Assembly (NCBI RefSeq): GCF_029051645.1
Contig: NZ_JAACFS010000007.1
Span: 62,001-126,000, forward strand
Source: Bradyrhizobium sp. CSA112
GTDB lineage: Bacteria > Pseudomonadota > Alphaproteobacteria > Rhizobiales > Xanthobacteraceae
Length of the DNA stretch: 64,000 nucleotides
Reading direction: 5' to 3'
Shown here one piece after another: positions 8,343 to 18,784 of the stretch. The notes beneath the pieces were generated by a model, which saw nothing but the letters and a program-made list of their open reading frames with translations, had not been told where the DNA came from and ran no database searches. The first letter of the stretch is position 1. Every line of letters starts with the position of its first letter. A program made the translations under genes and the position numbers.

Positions 8343-8523
8343 TGAGCGATCTCGGCAGTTTGACCGCCGCGGCGACCGTGGCGCCGCCGCCCACCAAGAT
8401 GGCCTGGGCGACGTCATTCTGTCGATTGCCTTCGGAGGCAGCGCAGGTTGCGTGCGCTCGGTGATCTGACTGGATGATAGCCATTTCAACGCGGGAGCGT
8501 GAGTCTTCCATCTCAATGGTCAT
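8314..8523 (-). CDS. Hypothetical small protein
   Basis: A possible 69-residue protein starting MTIEMEDSRSRVEMAIIQSD, with a Ser/Arg-rich helical N-terminal half and an Ala/Val-rich C-terminal half. Its ATG overlaps the last codons of the small DNA-binding-like gene just upstream (8513-8719), so the two could be translationally coupled. I do not recognise the family. Codon use looks plausible but the evidence is thin. Confidence 0.35.
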   Translation of the reverse strand: MTIEMEDSRSRVEMAIIQSDHRAHATCAASEGNRQNDVAQAILVGGGATVAAAVKLPRSLTTGASSLAA

Positions 8524-8719
8524 CAGTTCGCGCTCCACCGGTGGCTTTTGATCGCTTCTTGAAAGCCACTAAACCAAGCTCACGCGCTTTTGTTTTCACC
8601 GAACCAACGTAGCGCCCAAGAGATTTCGATATTTCTTCCGCACTATGCCGCTGCCCGCTCATAAAGATCAGGGCCTTAACCTCTAGTTCGGTCCATTCCC
8701 GGGGCTTAGATGACTTCAT
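8513..8719 (-). CDS. Small Myb/SANT-like or GcrA-like helical protein
   Basis: A 68-residue protein. REWTELEVKALIFMSGQRHS followed by AEEISKSLGRYVGSVKTKAR looks like a single helix-turn-helix of the Myb/SANT or GcrA type (W...E...L, then a recognition helix ending VKTKA), common among short Bradyrhizobium proteins. It ends in a basic tail. The ATG at 8719 gives MKSSKPREW; a TTG at 8749 has a GGAG at proper spacing and would add 10 hydrophobic residues, so the start is not settled. A DNA-binding role is inferred from the pattern alone. Confidence 0.6.
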   Translation of the reverse strand: MKSSKPREWTELEVKALIFMSGQRHSAEEISKSLGRYVGSVKTKARELGLVAFKKRSKATGGARTDDH

Positions 8720-8749
8720 CGCGAGCCAGATGATTCGCAGAAAATCCAA

Positions 8750-9143
8750 TTATGGGCTCCAATCTAGGCGAACAGGAGGCCCAGTGGGACTACGCACAAT
8801 TTAGAAGTCGTTCCCATAAGGCGAGCGCCGTGCTCTCGCCGTCCGTGGTGTTGCGAAAGTCGAAAATTGAACGATGCGGAGAATCTCGAAGCTGATTTTT
8901 AGCCGGCTCCACCACTGCAATACTGCGTAGCGCCCATACGAAGCTCCGTGGTCGTTTTTGTGTGAAACGATTTGACCCCCTCATATCGCCGCGTGCGAAA
9001 CGCATCAGCGGTCCTGAAAAATTTGGTCGCCACCCCAAAAGGACTTTTCAACGCTATCCGCCAATAGCGGAAGTCCGACGCCCTCATTCGATCACTTCAT
9101 CGGTACAGGCGCGCAAAGTCGACGCCTGAGCGGCAAACGCGAA
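8750..9143. other. Intergenic region without a supported gene
   Basis: No convincing coding sequence was found. A short hairpin TCCGCCAATAGCGGA at about 9057-9071 resembles the repeat at 44775-44792 and is probably a REP-like element near the 3' end of the PAP2 gene. Confidence 0.5.
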
Positions 9144-9845
9144 CTAGTCGCTCGGCTGCTCGATCCTTCCGGTGCGCTGAAAATACGACATGAGCATCTG
9201 GCAAATTAGTGCCCACGAAGTGCCGAAGCACCAGCCCGCCAACACATCGGTCGGATAATGAACTCCGAGATATATGCGGCTGACTCCGACCAGCAGGGTA
9301 AGGGTCGCGGCGGTCATTATAAGATGGATGCGAACAGAACGGGAAGCTTGCGTTTGAGCAAGCATCAAGCCGAGCGTCAGATAGCAGACAGCCGAAATCG
9401 CTGCGTGCCCGCTCGGAAAGCTCAGCGTAGAAACCTGAGTGAGTTGAGCGACGAGATCGGGACGCGCTCGCGCAAAGGCAAGCTTGAGAAGAGTGTTGAG
9501 AATGGCGCCGCTCAGAACCGTCGTCAGGACGAACAAACCGGCGCGACGTTTGCCTATGGCAAAAAGGAATGTGGTCACAACCGTAACCAGCAGTGCAAGT
9601 ACCGCAGTACTGCCCAGCGCGGTGATGTCTCGCACACCGTCAAGCAACCATGGCGGCCCGATTGGCCGCGACAAGTCGGACGCATGGCGAAAGGCGACCA
9701 TCAACCAACGGTCGAACGCGATAGGCTCTCCTTCGGTCACTTCCAGTGCGATGAACGCAAAACCGAACAGAAGAACGGCGACGAGCAAGGTCGGAGCCCC
9801 AGACTTCAGATGCCTGGCAGCATTCTGCGATCCAGTTGTTCTCAT
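9144..9845 (-). CDS. PAP2-family membrane phosphatase
   Basis: A 233-residue polytopic membrane protein with about five or six hydrophobic segments. It has all three phosphatase motifs of the type-2 phosphatidic acid phosphatase family: KLAFARARP (121-129), FPSGHAA around residues 143-149, and SRIYLGVH (189-196). The expected activity is dephosphorylation of a lipid phosphate such as undecaprenyl pyrophosphate or phosphatidate, with the active site facing the periplasm. GGAGG lies 5 bases before the ATG at 9845, so the longer 9911 start is not used. It is a single gene. Confidence 0.9.
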   Translation of the reverse strand: MRTTGSQNAARHLKSGAPTLLVAVLLFGFAFIALEVTEGEPIAFDRWLMVAFRHASDLSRPIGPPWLLDGVRDITALGSTAVLALLVTVVTTFLFAIGKRRAGLFVLTTVLSGAILNTLLKLAFARARPDLVAQLTQVSTLSFPSGHAAISAVCYLTLGLMLAQTQASRSVRIHLIMTAATLTLLVGVSRIYLGVHYPTDVLAGWCFGTSWALICQMLMSYFQRTGRIEQPSD

Positions 9846-10130
9846 CTTCGCCTCCGGGGAGTTCAACTTTCCAAAATTTCTCCAAAGAAGTGAAGTTTGG
9901 CGGCTAAGCAAGCAGTGGCAAGCGGATTATGCGCTTTGCCAAAAGTCCAAGCCGCGGCCCGAACTGCGCCGGCTTCCATTCACGGCTACGTCGCCGCCAC
10001 TACGGACTGGACGTCGGTGAGCAAGGCTACGGCGCTGTGACCGAACAGCGCCTCTACCAGTTGATAAGACAGACGAAGCCCGCCGTCGACCAACGTTCGA
10101 AATCGAGTTCATCGGCCCGGGCCCCGAGGC

Positions 10131-10622
10131 TTATTTGCTGACTTCAGCCCGGCCCAGTGTTTCCAACAGACGGTCCAGGAACGCTGCTTGGCCTTTCAGC
10201 ATCTTAAGTCGCGCCTCGGCAATGCCAAACCAGCACGCGCGATCGATCTCAGGAAATGATAGCCGTCGCCCAGACCGCGGAGGCCATTCCATCTCGAACG
10301 TGTTGCTCTGAAGATCGGCTGGGTCCCAGTCCTCTTCAATTGCCCACACGTGGACGACCTTGCCCCCCGCTTGCTTGACACTGCCAAGCGGAATGGCTTC
10401 GCCGCCCGGACGATAGCCGGTCTCTTCGGCGAACTCACGCTGTGCGGCCGAAAGCGGGGATTCGCTAGACCCAATCAGGCCTTTCGGAATGGTCCAGGCA
10501 CCCTGATCCTTACGACTCCAAAACGGGCCACCCGGGTGTCCCAATAGGACTTGGACACCCCCGACCCTTCGGAATAGTAAGAGACCTGCGCTTTGTATTT
10601 TCGACGAGACGCGATCAGGCAT
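10131..10622 (-). CDS. Nudix hydrolase
   Basis: A 163-residue Nudix protein. The Nudix box is complete at residues 48-70: GLIGSSE, seven residues, REFAEETGY, matching Gx5Ex7REUxEExGU. The N-terminal SAGLLLFRRVGGVQVLLGHP and the GAWTIPKG motif before the box are typical of small diadenosine-polyphosphate or MutT-like hydrolases. The exact substrate cannot be read from sequence. The start at 10622 (ATG) is chosen over a GTG six codons upstream; neither has a strong ribosome binding site. No operon partner. Confidence 0.88.
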   Translation of the reverse strand: MPDRVSSKIQSAGLLLFRRVGGVQVLLGHPGGPFWSRKDQGAWTIPKGLIGSSESPLSAAQREFAEETGYRPGGEAIPLGSVKQAGGKVVHVWAIEEDWDPADLQSNTFEMEWPPRSGRRLSFPEIDRACWFGIAEARLKMLKGQAAFLDRLLETLGRAEVSK

Positions 10623-10709
10623 GACCCTGAGGTCTAGCACATTGTCGCGCTCAATGTTCAGCTACCGCCAAGTGCGGTGGGGAAAATCGGAATAGGACTC
10701 CTCCGCCGA

Positions 10710-10937
10710 CTATTTTAAGTTAGCCAGTTTCTCTCTGTTCTCAATTGCCCGGTCGACGCTCGCGAACATTCCCAATACACATCTTCGGGCAGCCTCGTGG
10801 TACTCGCCCTCGCTGCGTACCACGTTCTTGGCGATCTCATTCCTCGTTTCTTTAGTTTTGAAAATCTTGGGAAGCCGGGCGAAAACCGCATCAACTGCAG
10901 CCTGCATTTCGTCCGCTTTCTTACTATCGAGCAACAT
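10710..10937 (-). CDS. Hypothetical small helical protein
   Basis: A 75-residue, charged, probably all-helical protein (MLLDSKKADEMQAAVDAVFA ... ENREKLANLK). AAGGAG lies 7 bases before the ATG at 10937, which supports translation. I do not recognise a family; Bradyrhizobium genomes carry many small proteins of this kind. It is separated from the Nudix gene by about 90 bases in the same direction. Confidence 0.55.
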   Translation of the reverse strand: MLLDSKKADEMQAAVDAVFARLPKIFKTKETRNEIAKNVVRSEGEYHEAARRCVLGMFASVDRAIENREKLANLK

Positions 10938-11109
10938 GCGCCATCTCCTTGCCTGCATGGCCTACTTAGAAACTAAGACGGGGCTTTTGAGACCTTTACC
11001 AACTGCCAATATATCGGTGCCCTTGAACCATCGATGAACGCCCTCGAATTCGAAACCACAAAAAGCTGATGTTGTGCCACCGGTCCAACGGCAGGATCGC
11101 CAACTATCA

Positions 11110-11451
11110 GAATGTGTTCAGAATTCAGGTCTCGGTCCTGGAGATGCCGCGCGCCACATCTCTGGCGTTCTCGTAAATGAAACGCGGCACCTTGCCGGCT
11201 GGCATCTTCGATCAGCACCTCGGCTTGAGTGAGCAGGCGTCGCAGTCACGCTTGCTGGCACGATAGAGGGGTATCGCCCCGTCATTCGCTATGGCCCCGG
11301 TCGAGGTCAGCACCTTGCCGGCAGGGCATGAATAGATATCGGACTTTGGATAGAATGCGTAACAGTGACCGACACCCGGGATCGGAAGCAACGCAGCAGC
11401 GGTGGCAGAAAGCATACTTTCGCGGCCTGAATCCCTCGGGCGAGGAAACAC
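11110..11451 (-). pseudogene. IS1182-like transposase C-terminal remnant
   Basis: The minus strand encodes KSDIYSCPAGKVLTSTGA and YRASKRDCDACSLKPRC, the cysteine-containing stretch characteristic of IS1182-family DDE transposases. After a frameshift the match continues as GKVPRFIYENARDVARGISR, the next conserved block. Neither the N-terminal half with the first catalytic Asp nor the final Glu region is intact. No terminal inverted repeats were recognised. It marks an old insertion in this accessory stretch. Confidence 0.7.
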
Positions 11452-11967
11452 ATGCGGAGCACCGAAGCCGTCTTCGCGTGCAGGATTTCACGGCAAAAGA
11501 TTAAAGCCGCACGCCTCGGAACAGGTGGTTACCATCCGAGGCGGAAAGCGTCGTGGCCGGTCGCGCGTCCCGGAAAAAGCTCTCGCAATTGGTGGCCAGA
11601 CACCTGGCCTGGTTCGATGCCGCCGAACGGCGCGCCATTCAGAACAAAACTACGAACTCATATTCATTGAAATTCCGTGGGATACCGCCAATGTTTGCAT
11701 TGCGAAACGCTCTCACATGAAGCTCTCAGATGGAGCTCTCCGATGGCATACGTGCCAGTAAGGCGACTCTTCCCGAGATCAGCTGAAACCGCAAACTGGG
11801 GATGTATTTCGCGAGATTAGATGGCATGATCATCAAGAGCCGCGGACGCTCCGAGACCGAGGATTTCGCATCGATCCCGGCCAAAACGACGCGCTCAAAG
11901 AGATGCACTCCAAAATCAAGCGGACGATCGCGACTGCGGTCAGACGGCGAGAGAAATGGAGGACGTT
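11452..11967. other. Non-coding or decayed stretch before glutamate dehydrogenase
   Basis: No intact gene was recognised. A plus-strand frame near 11570-11645 (RKKLSQLVARHLAWFDAAER) looks like a gene fragment of unknown family without a start. The last ten bases contain the ribosome binding site of the following gene. Confidence 0.4.
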
Positions 11968-14900
11968 ATGGCGTCGTGGCGTGACGACAAGGCCCGGGCG
12001 ACTCTGATTCAGGAAGCCGCGGGTAGCGTGCAGCCAGGCAAGACACCTCGATCCTTTGCCGAGCATCTGTTCGGCCATGCAAATCTCGAGGACCTCGCCA
12101 ACTACGATGCCGCCTCCCTGGCCTTCCTGGCGGAACAGGCCTGGGAGCATGTGAAGCAACGAACGGCGGGCCGTGCCGACATCCGCGTCATCAATCCGAT
12201 GATGCCGGACGGGCGCGAGATTTCCGTGCTCGAAGTTCTCAACGACAACATGCCCTTCCTGTTCGATTCCACCATGGCGGAACTCGCCGAGCAGGGCATC
12301 GAGGTCACGCTGGTCGTCCACCCGATCATCGCCGTGGAGCGCAACGAGCAAGGCAAGCTGCTGCGTTTCTACGGCGAGACGCTCCCCGAGGGTGTAAAGG
12401 GCGAGCGCGAAAGCCTGATTCATCTCCACATCGCGCGTCTCGACGCCGATGCCGACCACCAGAAGCTGATCGATGGCCTCACCGAGACGCTGAACGACGT
12501 GCGCGCCTGCGTCACCGACTGGCAAGCCATGCGCGCCCGCGTCGAGCAGGCGATCAACACCTTCTCTTCTAATCCACCGCCGCTGCCGATCAACGAGGTC
12601 GCCGAAGCCAACCAGTTCCTGCAATGGCTGTGCGCCGACAATTTCACTTTTCTGGGCCTGCGCGAATATCGCTTCTCGCCCGACAGCGATGCGTCGGATG
12701 AAATCAGCACCGGCGACGGCCTCGGCATCCTGCGCGATCCCGACGTGAAGGTCCTGCGCCGCGGCACCGAAATGGTGGTGATGACATCGGAAATTCGCGA
12801 ATTCATGCGCGAGCCTACCCTCCTGATTGTTATCAAGGCGAACGTCACCAGCCGCGTTCATCGCCGCGTCCACATGGATTATGTCGGCATCAAACTCTAT
12901 GCGGCCGATGGGCGGCTCGACGGCGAATTGCGCCTGGTCGGCCTGTTCACTTCGGGTGCCTATACTCGCTCGGTGCGGAAAATCCCTTACGTCCGCCACA
13001 AGGTGGCGCAGATACTCCAGCGCGCCGGCTTCGACCCAAACAGCCATTCCGGCAAAGCCCTCATGCATATCCTCGAAGAATATCCGCGCGACGAGCTCGT
13101 CCAGGTCGACGGCGAAACGCTCTATAATTTCGTCATGGAAATCCTGATGCTCTCCGAGCGCCCCCGCTGGCACGGGTCGACAAGTTCGATCGCTTCGTCT
13201 CCATCCTTGTGTTCATTCCGCGCGAGAAATATGACACCGACGTGCGCACGCGTGTCGGTGCCTTCCTGGCGCAGGAATACAAGGGGACCGCGGCAGCCTC
13301 CTACCTGTCCTTCCCCGAAGGGTCGCTTGCCCGCGTCCACTACATTATCGCGCGCTTTGAAGGTAAAACGCCTGTCGTCGAGCGCGCCATGCTTGAAGCC
13401 GGGATCAGCGCCATCGCCGCAACCTGGGGCGACAAGCTGAAAGCAGCGCTTGCGACCACCACCGACGGCATGCGGGCTCGCATGCTCGCTAACCGTTATG
13501 CCCGGGCCTTTACCGGCGGCTATACGGAGGTCTTCGACACCTCGCAGGCCATCGCCGATATCGGCACCATCGAAAAGCTCACCGCGGCTCGTCCCGTGGC
13601 GCTTTCGGTTTACCGCAGCGTAGGCGATGACGATCCGACGCGCTTCGGCCTCAAGGTCTTCTCGCGTAGCACGCCCCTGTCGCTGTCCTATCGGGTGCCG
13701 GTGATCGAAAATCACGGCTTGCGCGTCGTCAACGAGCGCACCTATCAGATCACGCCCAGCGCCACACCGGCACCCGCGCCGGTTTGGCTGCACGACATGA
13801 CGATCGAGGCTAATGACGGCAAGCCGATCGTTATCACTGCGGAATTCGCCGGTCGCCTGGAAGCCTCTATTATGGCGGTGGTGGGCGATCGCGCCGAATC
13901 CGACGGATACAACGCGCTGATCCTGCGCACGGGCCTGAGCTGGCGCCAAGTTTCGGCCATCCGCGCCCTCTCCCGCTACCTGCACCAGATCCGCGCGCCG
14001 TTCAGCCAGGACTACATGTGGGCGACCCTCCGCAAGAACGCCGCGGTCACCAACAGCATCGTCGCTCTATTCCAAGCTCGCTTCGACCCGCGCCTCACCT
14101 CCACCGATGCCGAGCGCTCGGCACGCGAGACGGCCCTCCTTGCCGAGATCGAGGAGCAGCTCAAATCCGTCGCCTCGCTCGACGAAGACCGCATCCTGCG
14201 CCGTTTCACCAATCTGTTGCAGGCCACCATCCGCACCAATTTGTGGCAGGTCGGTCAGGATGGACAACCGCGTCCGGTGATTTCCTTCAAGTTCGACGCA
14301 CGCAGGATTGAGGATCTGCCGGATCCTCGACCGCTCTACGAGATTTTCGTCTATTCGCCGCGCCTCGAAGGCATTCATCTGCGCTTCGGCAAGGTCGCGC
14401 GCGGCGGGTTGCGCTGGTCGGACCGGCCGCAGGATTTCCGCACCGAGATCCTCGGCCTGGTCAAGGCCCAGCAGGTCAAGAACGCCGTGATCGTGCCGGT
14501 CGGCGCCAAAGGCGGCTTCGTGCCCAAACGCCTGCCGCCACCCTCCAATCGCGACGCCTTCATGGCCGAAGGCACCGAAGCCTATCGCATCTTCGTTCGC
14601 TCGCTGCTCGAGCTTACCGACAATCTCGACGGCGACACCATCGTGCCGCCTGACAGCACCGTGCGACACGACGGCGACGATCCCTACCTCGTCGTCGCCG
14701 CCGACAAGGGCACTGCCAGCTTCTCCGATATCGCCAACGCGATCTCGGCCGAGAAGGGCCATTGGCTCGGCGATGCCTTCGCCTCCGGCGGCAGCCAGGG
14801 CTATGACCACAAGAAGATGGGGATCACGGCGCGCGGGGCCTGGGAGGCGGTGAAGCGCCACTTCCGCGAGCTCGGCACCGACATTCAGACCATGCCATTC

Positions 14901-16772
14901 ACCGTCGCCGGCGTGGGCGACATGTCGGGCGATGTCTTCGGGAATGGCATGCTGCTCTCGCCGGCAACGAAGCTTGTCGCGGCTTTTGATCACCGCGACA
15001 TTTTCATCGATCCTTCGCCCGACCCGGCGATCAGCTACGCCGAACGCCTGCGTATGTTCAGCCTGCCGCGGTCGAGCTGGCAGGATTACGACAAGTCGCT
15101 GATCTCGCAAGGCGGCGGCGTGTTCTCGCGCTCGCTCAAGGCAATTCCACTCGCACCGGAAGTGCGGGTCTTGCTTGATCTCGACAGGCCGCAAGCCACG
15201 CCGTTCGAGGTGATGACGGCGATCCTCAAGGCGCGCGTCGACCTCCTGTGGTTTGGCGGCATCGGCACCTATATCCGCGCATCGACGGAAAGCGACGATC
15301 ACGTTGGCGACCGCGCCAACGATTCGATCCGTGTCACAGGCGCTGATGTCCGCGCCCGGGTGATCGGCGAAGGCGCCAATCTCGGCGTGACCCAGCGCGG
15401 CCGCATCGAAGCGGCGCAGAAAGGCGTCAGGCTCAACACCGACGCGATCGACAATTCGGCCGGGGTCAACACCTCCGACGTCGAGGTCAATATCAAGATC
15501 GCGCTGGCGCGCCCCAAGCGCGAGGGACGGCTCAGTCCACCCGACCGGGACAGCCTGCTTGCCGCAATGACCAACGAAGTCGGCGCGCTGGTGCTTCGCA
15601 ACAATTATTTGCAGACGCTGGCGTTGTCGCTGGCCGAACGCAGGGGCACGACCGACAATGGCTTCCTCGCCCGCCTGATGCAATCGCTCGAGCGGCGCAG
15701 CCTCCTCGACCGCGCCGTGGAGTTCTTGCCGGACGATGTCGTGATCGCCGAACGCACCAGGCGCGGCCAGCCTTTCACGCGGCCCGAGCTCGCGGTGCTG
15801 CTCGCTTACGCCAAGCTCACGCTTTACGATGATCTGCTGGTCACGAGCGTGCCAGATGATCCTTATCTCGCCCACGAATTGTCAAAGTATTTTCCGCACC
15901 AGGTTCGGGACAAGTTCCCCGAGTCCATGCAACACCACCGGCTGCGGCGGGAGGTCATCTCCACCAATCTTGCCAACGCCATGATCAATCGCGGCGGCCC
16001 GACCTTCATCGGGCGGCTGATCGACCAGACCGATGCCGACGTACCCACCATCGTCAGGTCTTTTGTGGCGGTCGACGAATCCTACGGTCTTGAGCGTCTG
16101 AACAACGCGATAGATGCGCTCGACAACGGCATCGACGGTCAGGTGCAACTCGGCCTCTATGCCGCCGTTCAGGCTCTGCTGCTTTCCCGCGTGGTCTGGT
16201 TTGTGCGGAATGTCGACTTCAACGCCGGGCTGGACGCGGTGATCTCGCGCTTCAGCCCGAACATCCGCGAGATCATTGCTGGACTCGACGAGACCCTGCC
16301 GGAGGACCTGCAAACCGGACGCTGCAAACGCCGGCAGGACCTTGTCGATAGCGACGTCCCGGCCGAGCTTGCCGGCGAACTCGCCGATCTCGACATCCTG
16401 GTCTCGGCACCGGATATCGTAACCGTTGCGGAGCGGACCAACCGGACCATCGGCGACGCCGCCGCGACCTTTTTCGCCGCCGAAGCCAATTTCCGCCTTG
16501 ATCGCATCATCGCCGCGGCACGCAGCGTGCCGGCAAACGATAATTTCGAACGCCTCGCCATCGATCGCGCCGTTGACCAGATCGCGGCTGCGGAAAGAAG
16601 ACTAGCCGCAGATACCGGCCAATCCGGTCTGCAGGCCGCGGAGAACTGGCTCGCGGCTCATCCTGAAGCGACGCGCACCCGCCGCTCGGTCGAGGAAATC
16701 TCGGCCAGCGGCCTGACACTCGCCAAGCTGACGGTGACGGCGAACTTGCTGGGGGATCTGGTCAACGGCTGA
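11968..16772 (+). pseudogene. gdhB: NAD-specific glutamate dehydrogenase (large class), interrupted by a frameshift
   Basis: The two halves together encode a protein of about 1600 residues, the usual size of the 180-kDa NAD-GDH that oxidatively deaminates glutamate to 2-oxoglutarate. The first half starts at the ATG at 11968, behind GGAGG at 11958-11962, and runs to ETLYNFVMEILMLSERPR at about 13165. The second half resumes in another frame at LARVDKFDRFVSILVFIPRE and contains the catalytic core (RGGLRWSDR, VPVGAKGGFV, ASGGSQGYDHKKMGITARGA, GVGDMSGDVFGNGM). In relatives a few residues such as VRV sit between SERPR and LARVD, so about 10 bases appear to be missing. As written it would give only a truncated N-terminal product. 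Confidence 0.85.
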
Positions 16773-17202
16773 TGGGCACGCGGCAACGAAATGGGATTCT
16801 GAAGGACCAGGGTTGAGGACGAGAATGTTCGGTTGAAAGCTCGTCTCAGCGCGGTCCGCGCCGGCGAACCGAGAAACCCAATGATCCCACGCTACTTGCC
16901 ACACCGCTGATAATGTCGTCTGTCTTGAGTTCGATGCCACACCTTGGTTCAGCGGGGCCGACGCGCCGAACATTGTCGATTTGGCCCAGCGAGGGTGGTC
17001 CAGTACGGCGATTGCGGAGTCCCTCGAGCGCCGACGCGGATACGAACGCTTGCACGACCTGGTTGAGTATGCGGCGCAGCGGCTTCAGCCAGAATCCCAA
17101 CCTGGGAAACGTTCGAGTGTATCGTTGACGAGCCGGATGCTTGGCGTGGCTCGAGAAAAGCCGGCCTGATGTTGTGGCAAAAATCCCGCGCCAAAGCCGG
17201 TG
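16773..17202. other. Intergenic region without a supported gene
   Basis: I see no convincing gene, RNA or strong terminator between the glutamate dehydrogenase stop and the end of the PIN-domain reading frame. Confidence 0.5.
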
Positions 17203-17979
17203 TCAGCGCGGGACGTTCAATCGGTTAGCGACCAACATGGCGATCCCACGGGGGGTCGCATCGTGCAATGTCGTGGAATGGCGCGCCCGAAGAGATTCGA
17301 ACCCATGACGCCGAGATTCGTAGCCTGGGGGGGGAGCGCTTTGCGATCGTTCGCGGAAGCGCGTCTGATCACGACTTACTCCGCAGCGCGACCGCACAGC
17401 GGAATCCCGGTCGGTCCTAGATACCTCGGGGCTCCCGGATTCTCGAACCGCGTCCTCTCGGGGATCTTGTATGAATGGCTGTACCTTGCTCCTGAACGAT
17501 TCAACCGTAGTTACATATTCTCCAGGCGTCATGGCGCCATCGGCTGCCATTTGATTAATCAGAGTCGAAGTGCCTTGCACCCCGGTGCTGTTGAAGCCAT
17601 TCGGCAGACCGCGAAGGTTCTGCGACCTAGTGAAGAACTCGTCGTCCGCCCAGACGGTAACCCGATTTCCGGCTGCAATATCGGATTTCGCAAGTTCTAC
17701 GATTGATACGTCGCCTGCACTTTTTGACGGAATTTCACCAGTAATCACCTGAAGCAGGGTCTGTGTGGGAAGTCCTGACGACAAGCCCTTGCTTTGGAGC
17801 CACCCACCAAGCTCCTTTCTTAAAGGCCCGGCTTCAATTTCGCCCCTCACCACATCGCTTATCCGCAACTCGTATCCCTGCTGCGCCGCATACACCGCGA
17901 TCCTATCAAGCAAGGCGGTGCCGCCGCCCTGATAAGCATAAGCTAGTGAATTGTGATCCAAATAGAGATGGCTGCTCAT
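17203..17979 (-). CDS. PIN-domain-like protein with a recombined C-terminus
   Basis: A 258-residue reading frame. The first 170 residues look like a PIN-fold nuclease, with acidic residues in the expected order: Asp8 in LYLDHNSLAYA, Asp42/Glu47 in ISDVVRGEIE, Asp90 in GDVSIVE and Asp112/Asp113 in WADDEFF. This is the pattern of VapC-like RNases, though overall similarity to VapC is low. From about residue 176 the sequence becomes Arg/Ser-rich and reads through a tRNA-Arg 3' fragment on the same strand, so the last 80 residues probably come from recombination. It starts 12 bases after the stop of a small upstream gene, suggesting a toxin-antitoxin-like pair. Confidence 0.55.
   Translation of the reverse strand: MSSHLYLDHNSLAYAYQGGGTALLDRIAVYAAQQGYELRISDVVRGEIEAGPLRKELGGWLQSKGLSSGLPTQTLLQVITGEIPSKSAGDVSIVELAKSDIAAGNRVTVWADDEFFTRSQNLRGLPNGFNSTGVQGTSTLINQMAADGAMTPGEYVTTVESFRSKVQPFIQDPREDAVRESGSPEVSRTDRDSAVRSRCGVSRDQTRFRERSQSAPPPGYESRRHGFESLRARHSTTLHDATPRGIAMLVANRLNVPR
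17279..17302 (-). repeat. 3' fragment of a tRNA-Arg gene, attachment-site-like
   Basis: On the minus strand this reads as the end of a tRNA, from TTCGAAT of the T-loop to the acceptor stem and CCA (TTCGGGCGCGCCA). It matches the 3' end I recall for a rhizobial tRNA-Arg beginning GCGCCCG. The 5' part of the tRNA is absent and the T-stem is broken. Such 3'-end fragments are what tyrosine integrases leave at attachment sites, and the fragment lies within the disordered C-terminal part of the PIN reading frame. Confidence 0.55.
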
Positions 17980-17991
17980 CGGTTCTCTTCA

Positions 17992-18243
17992 CTAATCAGG
18001 TAGACCAAGCTGCCGCCGACTGATGTCACGGAGCAGGCGAACGAGGCCGATGAATTCCCCTGGCGGGGTCTCTGGATACAGCTTGTGAATTGTCATGAGG
18101 ATCCACTGGTGGACATCGGGCTGGATTGCCTTGTCGCGAATTTCACCCTGTAGATAAGCTTCCCACTGATCCGGCCGTTCTGACTGAAGGGCCTTTGTGA
18201 GATATTGCACATCGTTCTCAGTCCACCTTGTACGTTCAGACAT
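17992..18243 (-). CDS. Small protein, putative partner of the PIN-domain protein
   Basis: An 83-residue, mostly helical, mildly acidic protein beginning MSERTRWTENDVQYLTKALQ. AGGTGG precedes the ATG. It ends 12 bases before the PIN-domain gene, so the two form an operon in the order small gene first, as in many toxin-antitoxin loci. I do not recognise the family and see no DNA-binding motif. An antitoxin or immunity role is inferred from position alone. Confidence 0.5.
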   Translation of the reverse strand: MSERTRWTENDVQYLTKALQSERPDQWEAYLQGEIRDKAIQPDVHQWILMTIHKLYPETPPGEFIGLVRLLRDISRRQLGLPD

Positions 18244-18508
18244 TAGACCACCTTTCGCCTACGGACCCCTGAAGCCATTCATCTTCCCAAATAGAGGTAC
18301 CTACTCATTGAGTCTCTCCATTAGTCGCCAAAGGCAAGCTGCACCTAGTAGCGCCGCAACCAAGCATCTGGAGAACTCCGACGGCGCGGAGGGTGGCAAA
18401 TGGCGGCAAACGTCGCCGACGAACGAACGGTCCCATCATCATCATCCTTAAACCACTTGGTCACCTACCAGTCCTGAGAGTTGCCATTTCCGAAAAAGTC
18501 TGATCTCG

Positions 18509-18784
18509 TCATCTGCCAACACTGGGCTGTGGCTCTCGCGGCGGCGCGGACCCTTCGCCTACCGGCTCGATCAGACCAAGTTCGATTGCTTTAACCGCGG
18601 CGAGAGTGCGGTTGGCAGTATCGAGCTTACGCATTGCATTCTTGATGTGAAAGACGACGGTGTTCTCGCTGATCGAGAGAATCCGACCGATCTCCCAAGA
18701 GGACTTGCCAAGCGCTGTCCACCTCAAGCAGGCCTTCTCCCGCTCAGACAGATCGCCGGACGTAGCCAGTTTCCCATTTTTCAT
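18509..18784 (-). CDS. LuxR-type helix-turn-helix protein, HTH domain only
   Basis: A 91-residue protein made almost entirely of a LuxR C-terminal DNA-binding domain: LSEREKACLRWTALGKSSWE, IGRILSISENTVVFHIKNAM and RKLDTANRTLAAVKAIELGL. LuxR regulators with this type of HTH normally carry an N-terminal autoinducer-binding domain, which is absent here. AAGGTG precedes the ATG at 18784, so it could be translated as a stand-alone regulator, or it may be the surviving 3' end of a longer gene. It lies between the PIN-domain pair and the type I secretion genes and may regulate either. Confidence 0.7.
   Translation of the reverse strand: MKNGKLATSGDLSEREKACLRWTALGKSSWEIGRILSISENTVVFHIKNAMRKLDTANRTLAAVKAIELGLIEPVGEGSAPPREPQPSVGR

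Noticed and set aside
14067..15875. A 602-codon minus-strand open frame opposite glutamate dehydrogenase
   Set aside because: It mirrors conserved GDH codons in a GC-rich gene and has no domain or ribosome binding site.
17203..17979. Full-length 258-residue PIN protein as a native product
   Set aside because: The last 80 residues run through a tRNA fragment and low-complexity sequence, so only the first 170 are treated as the original domain.
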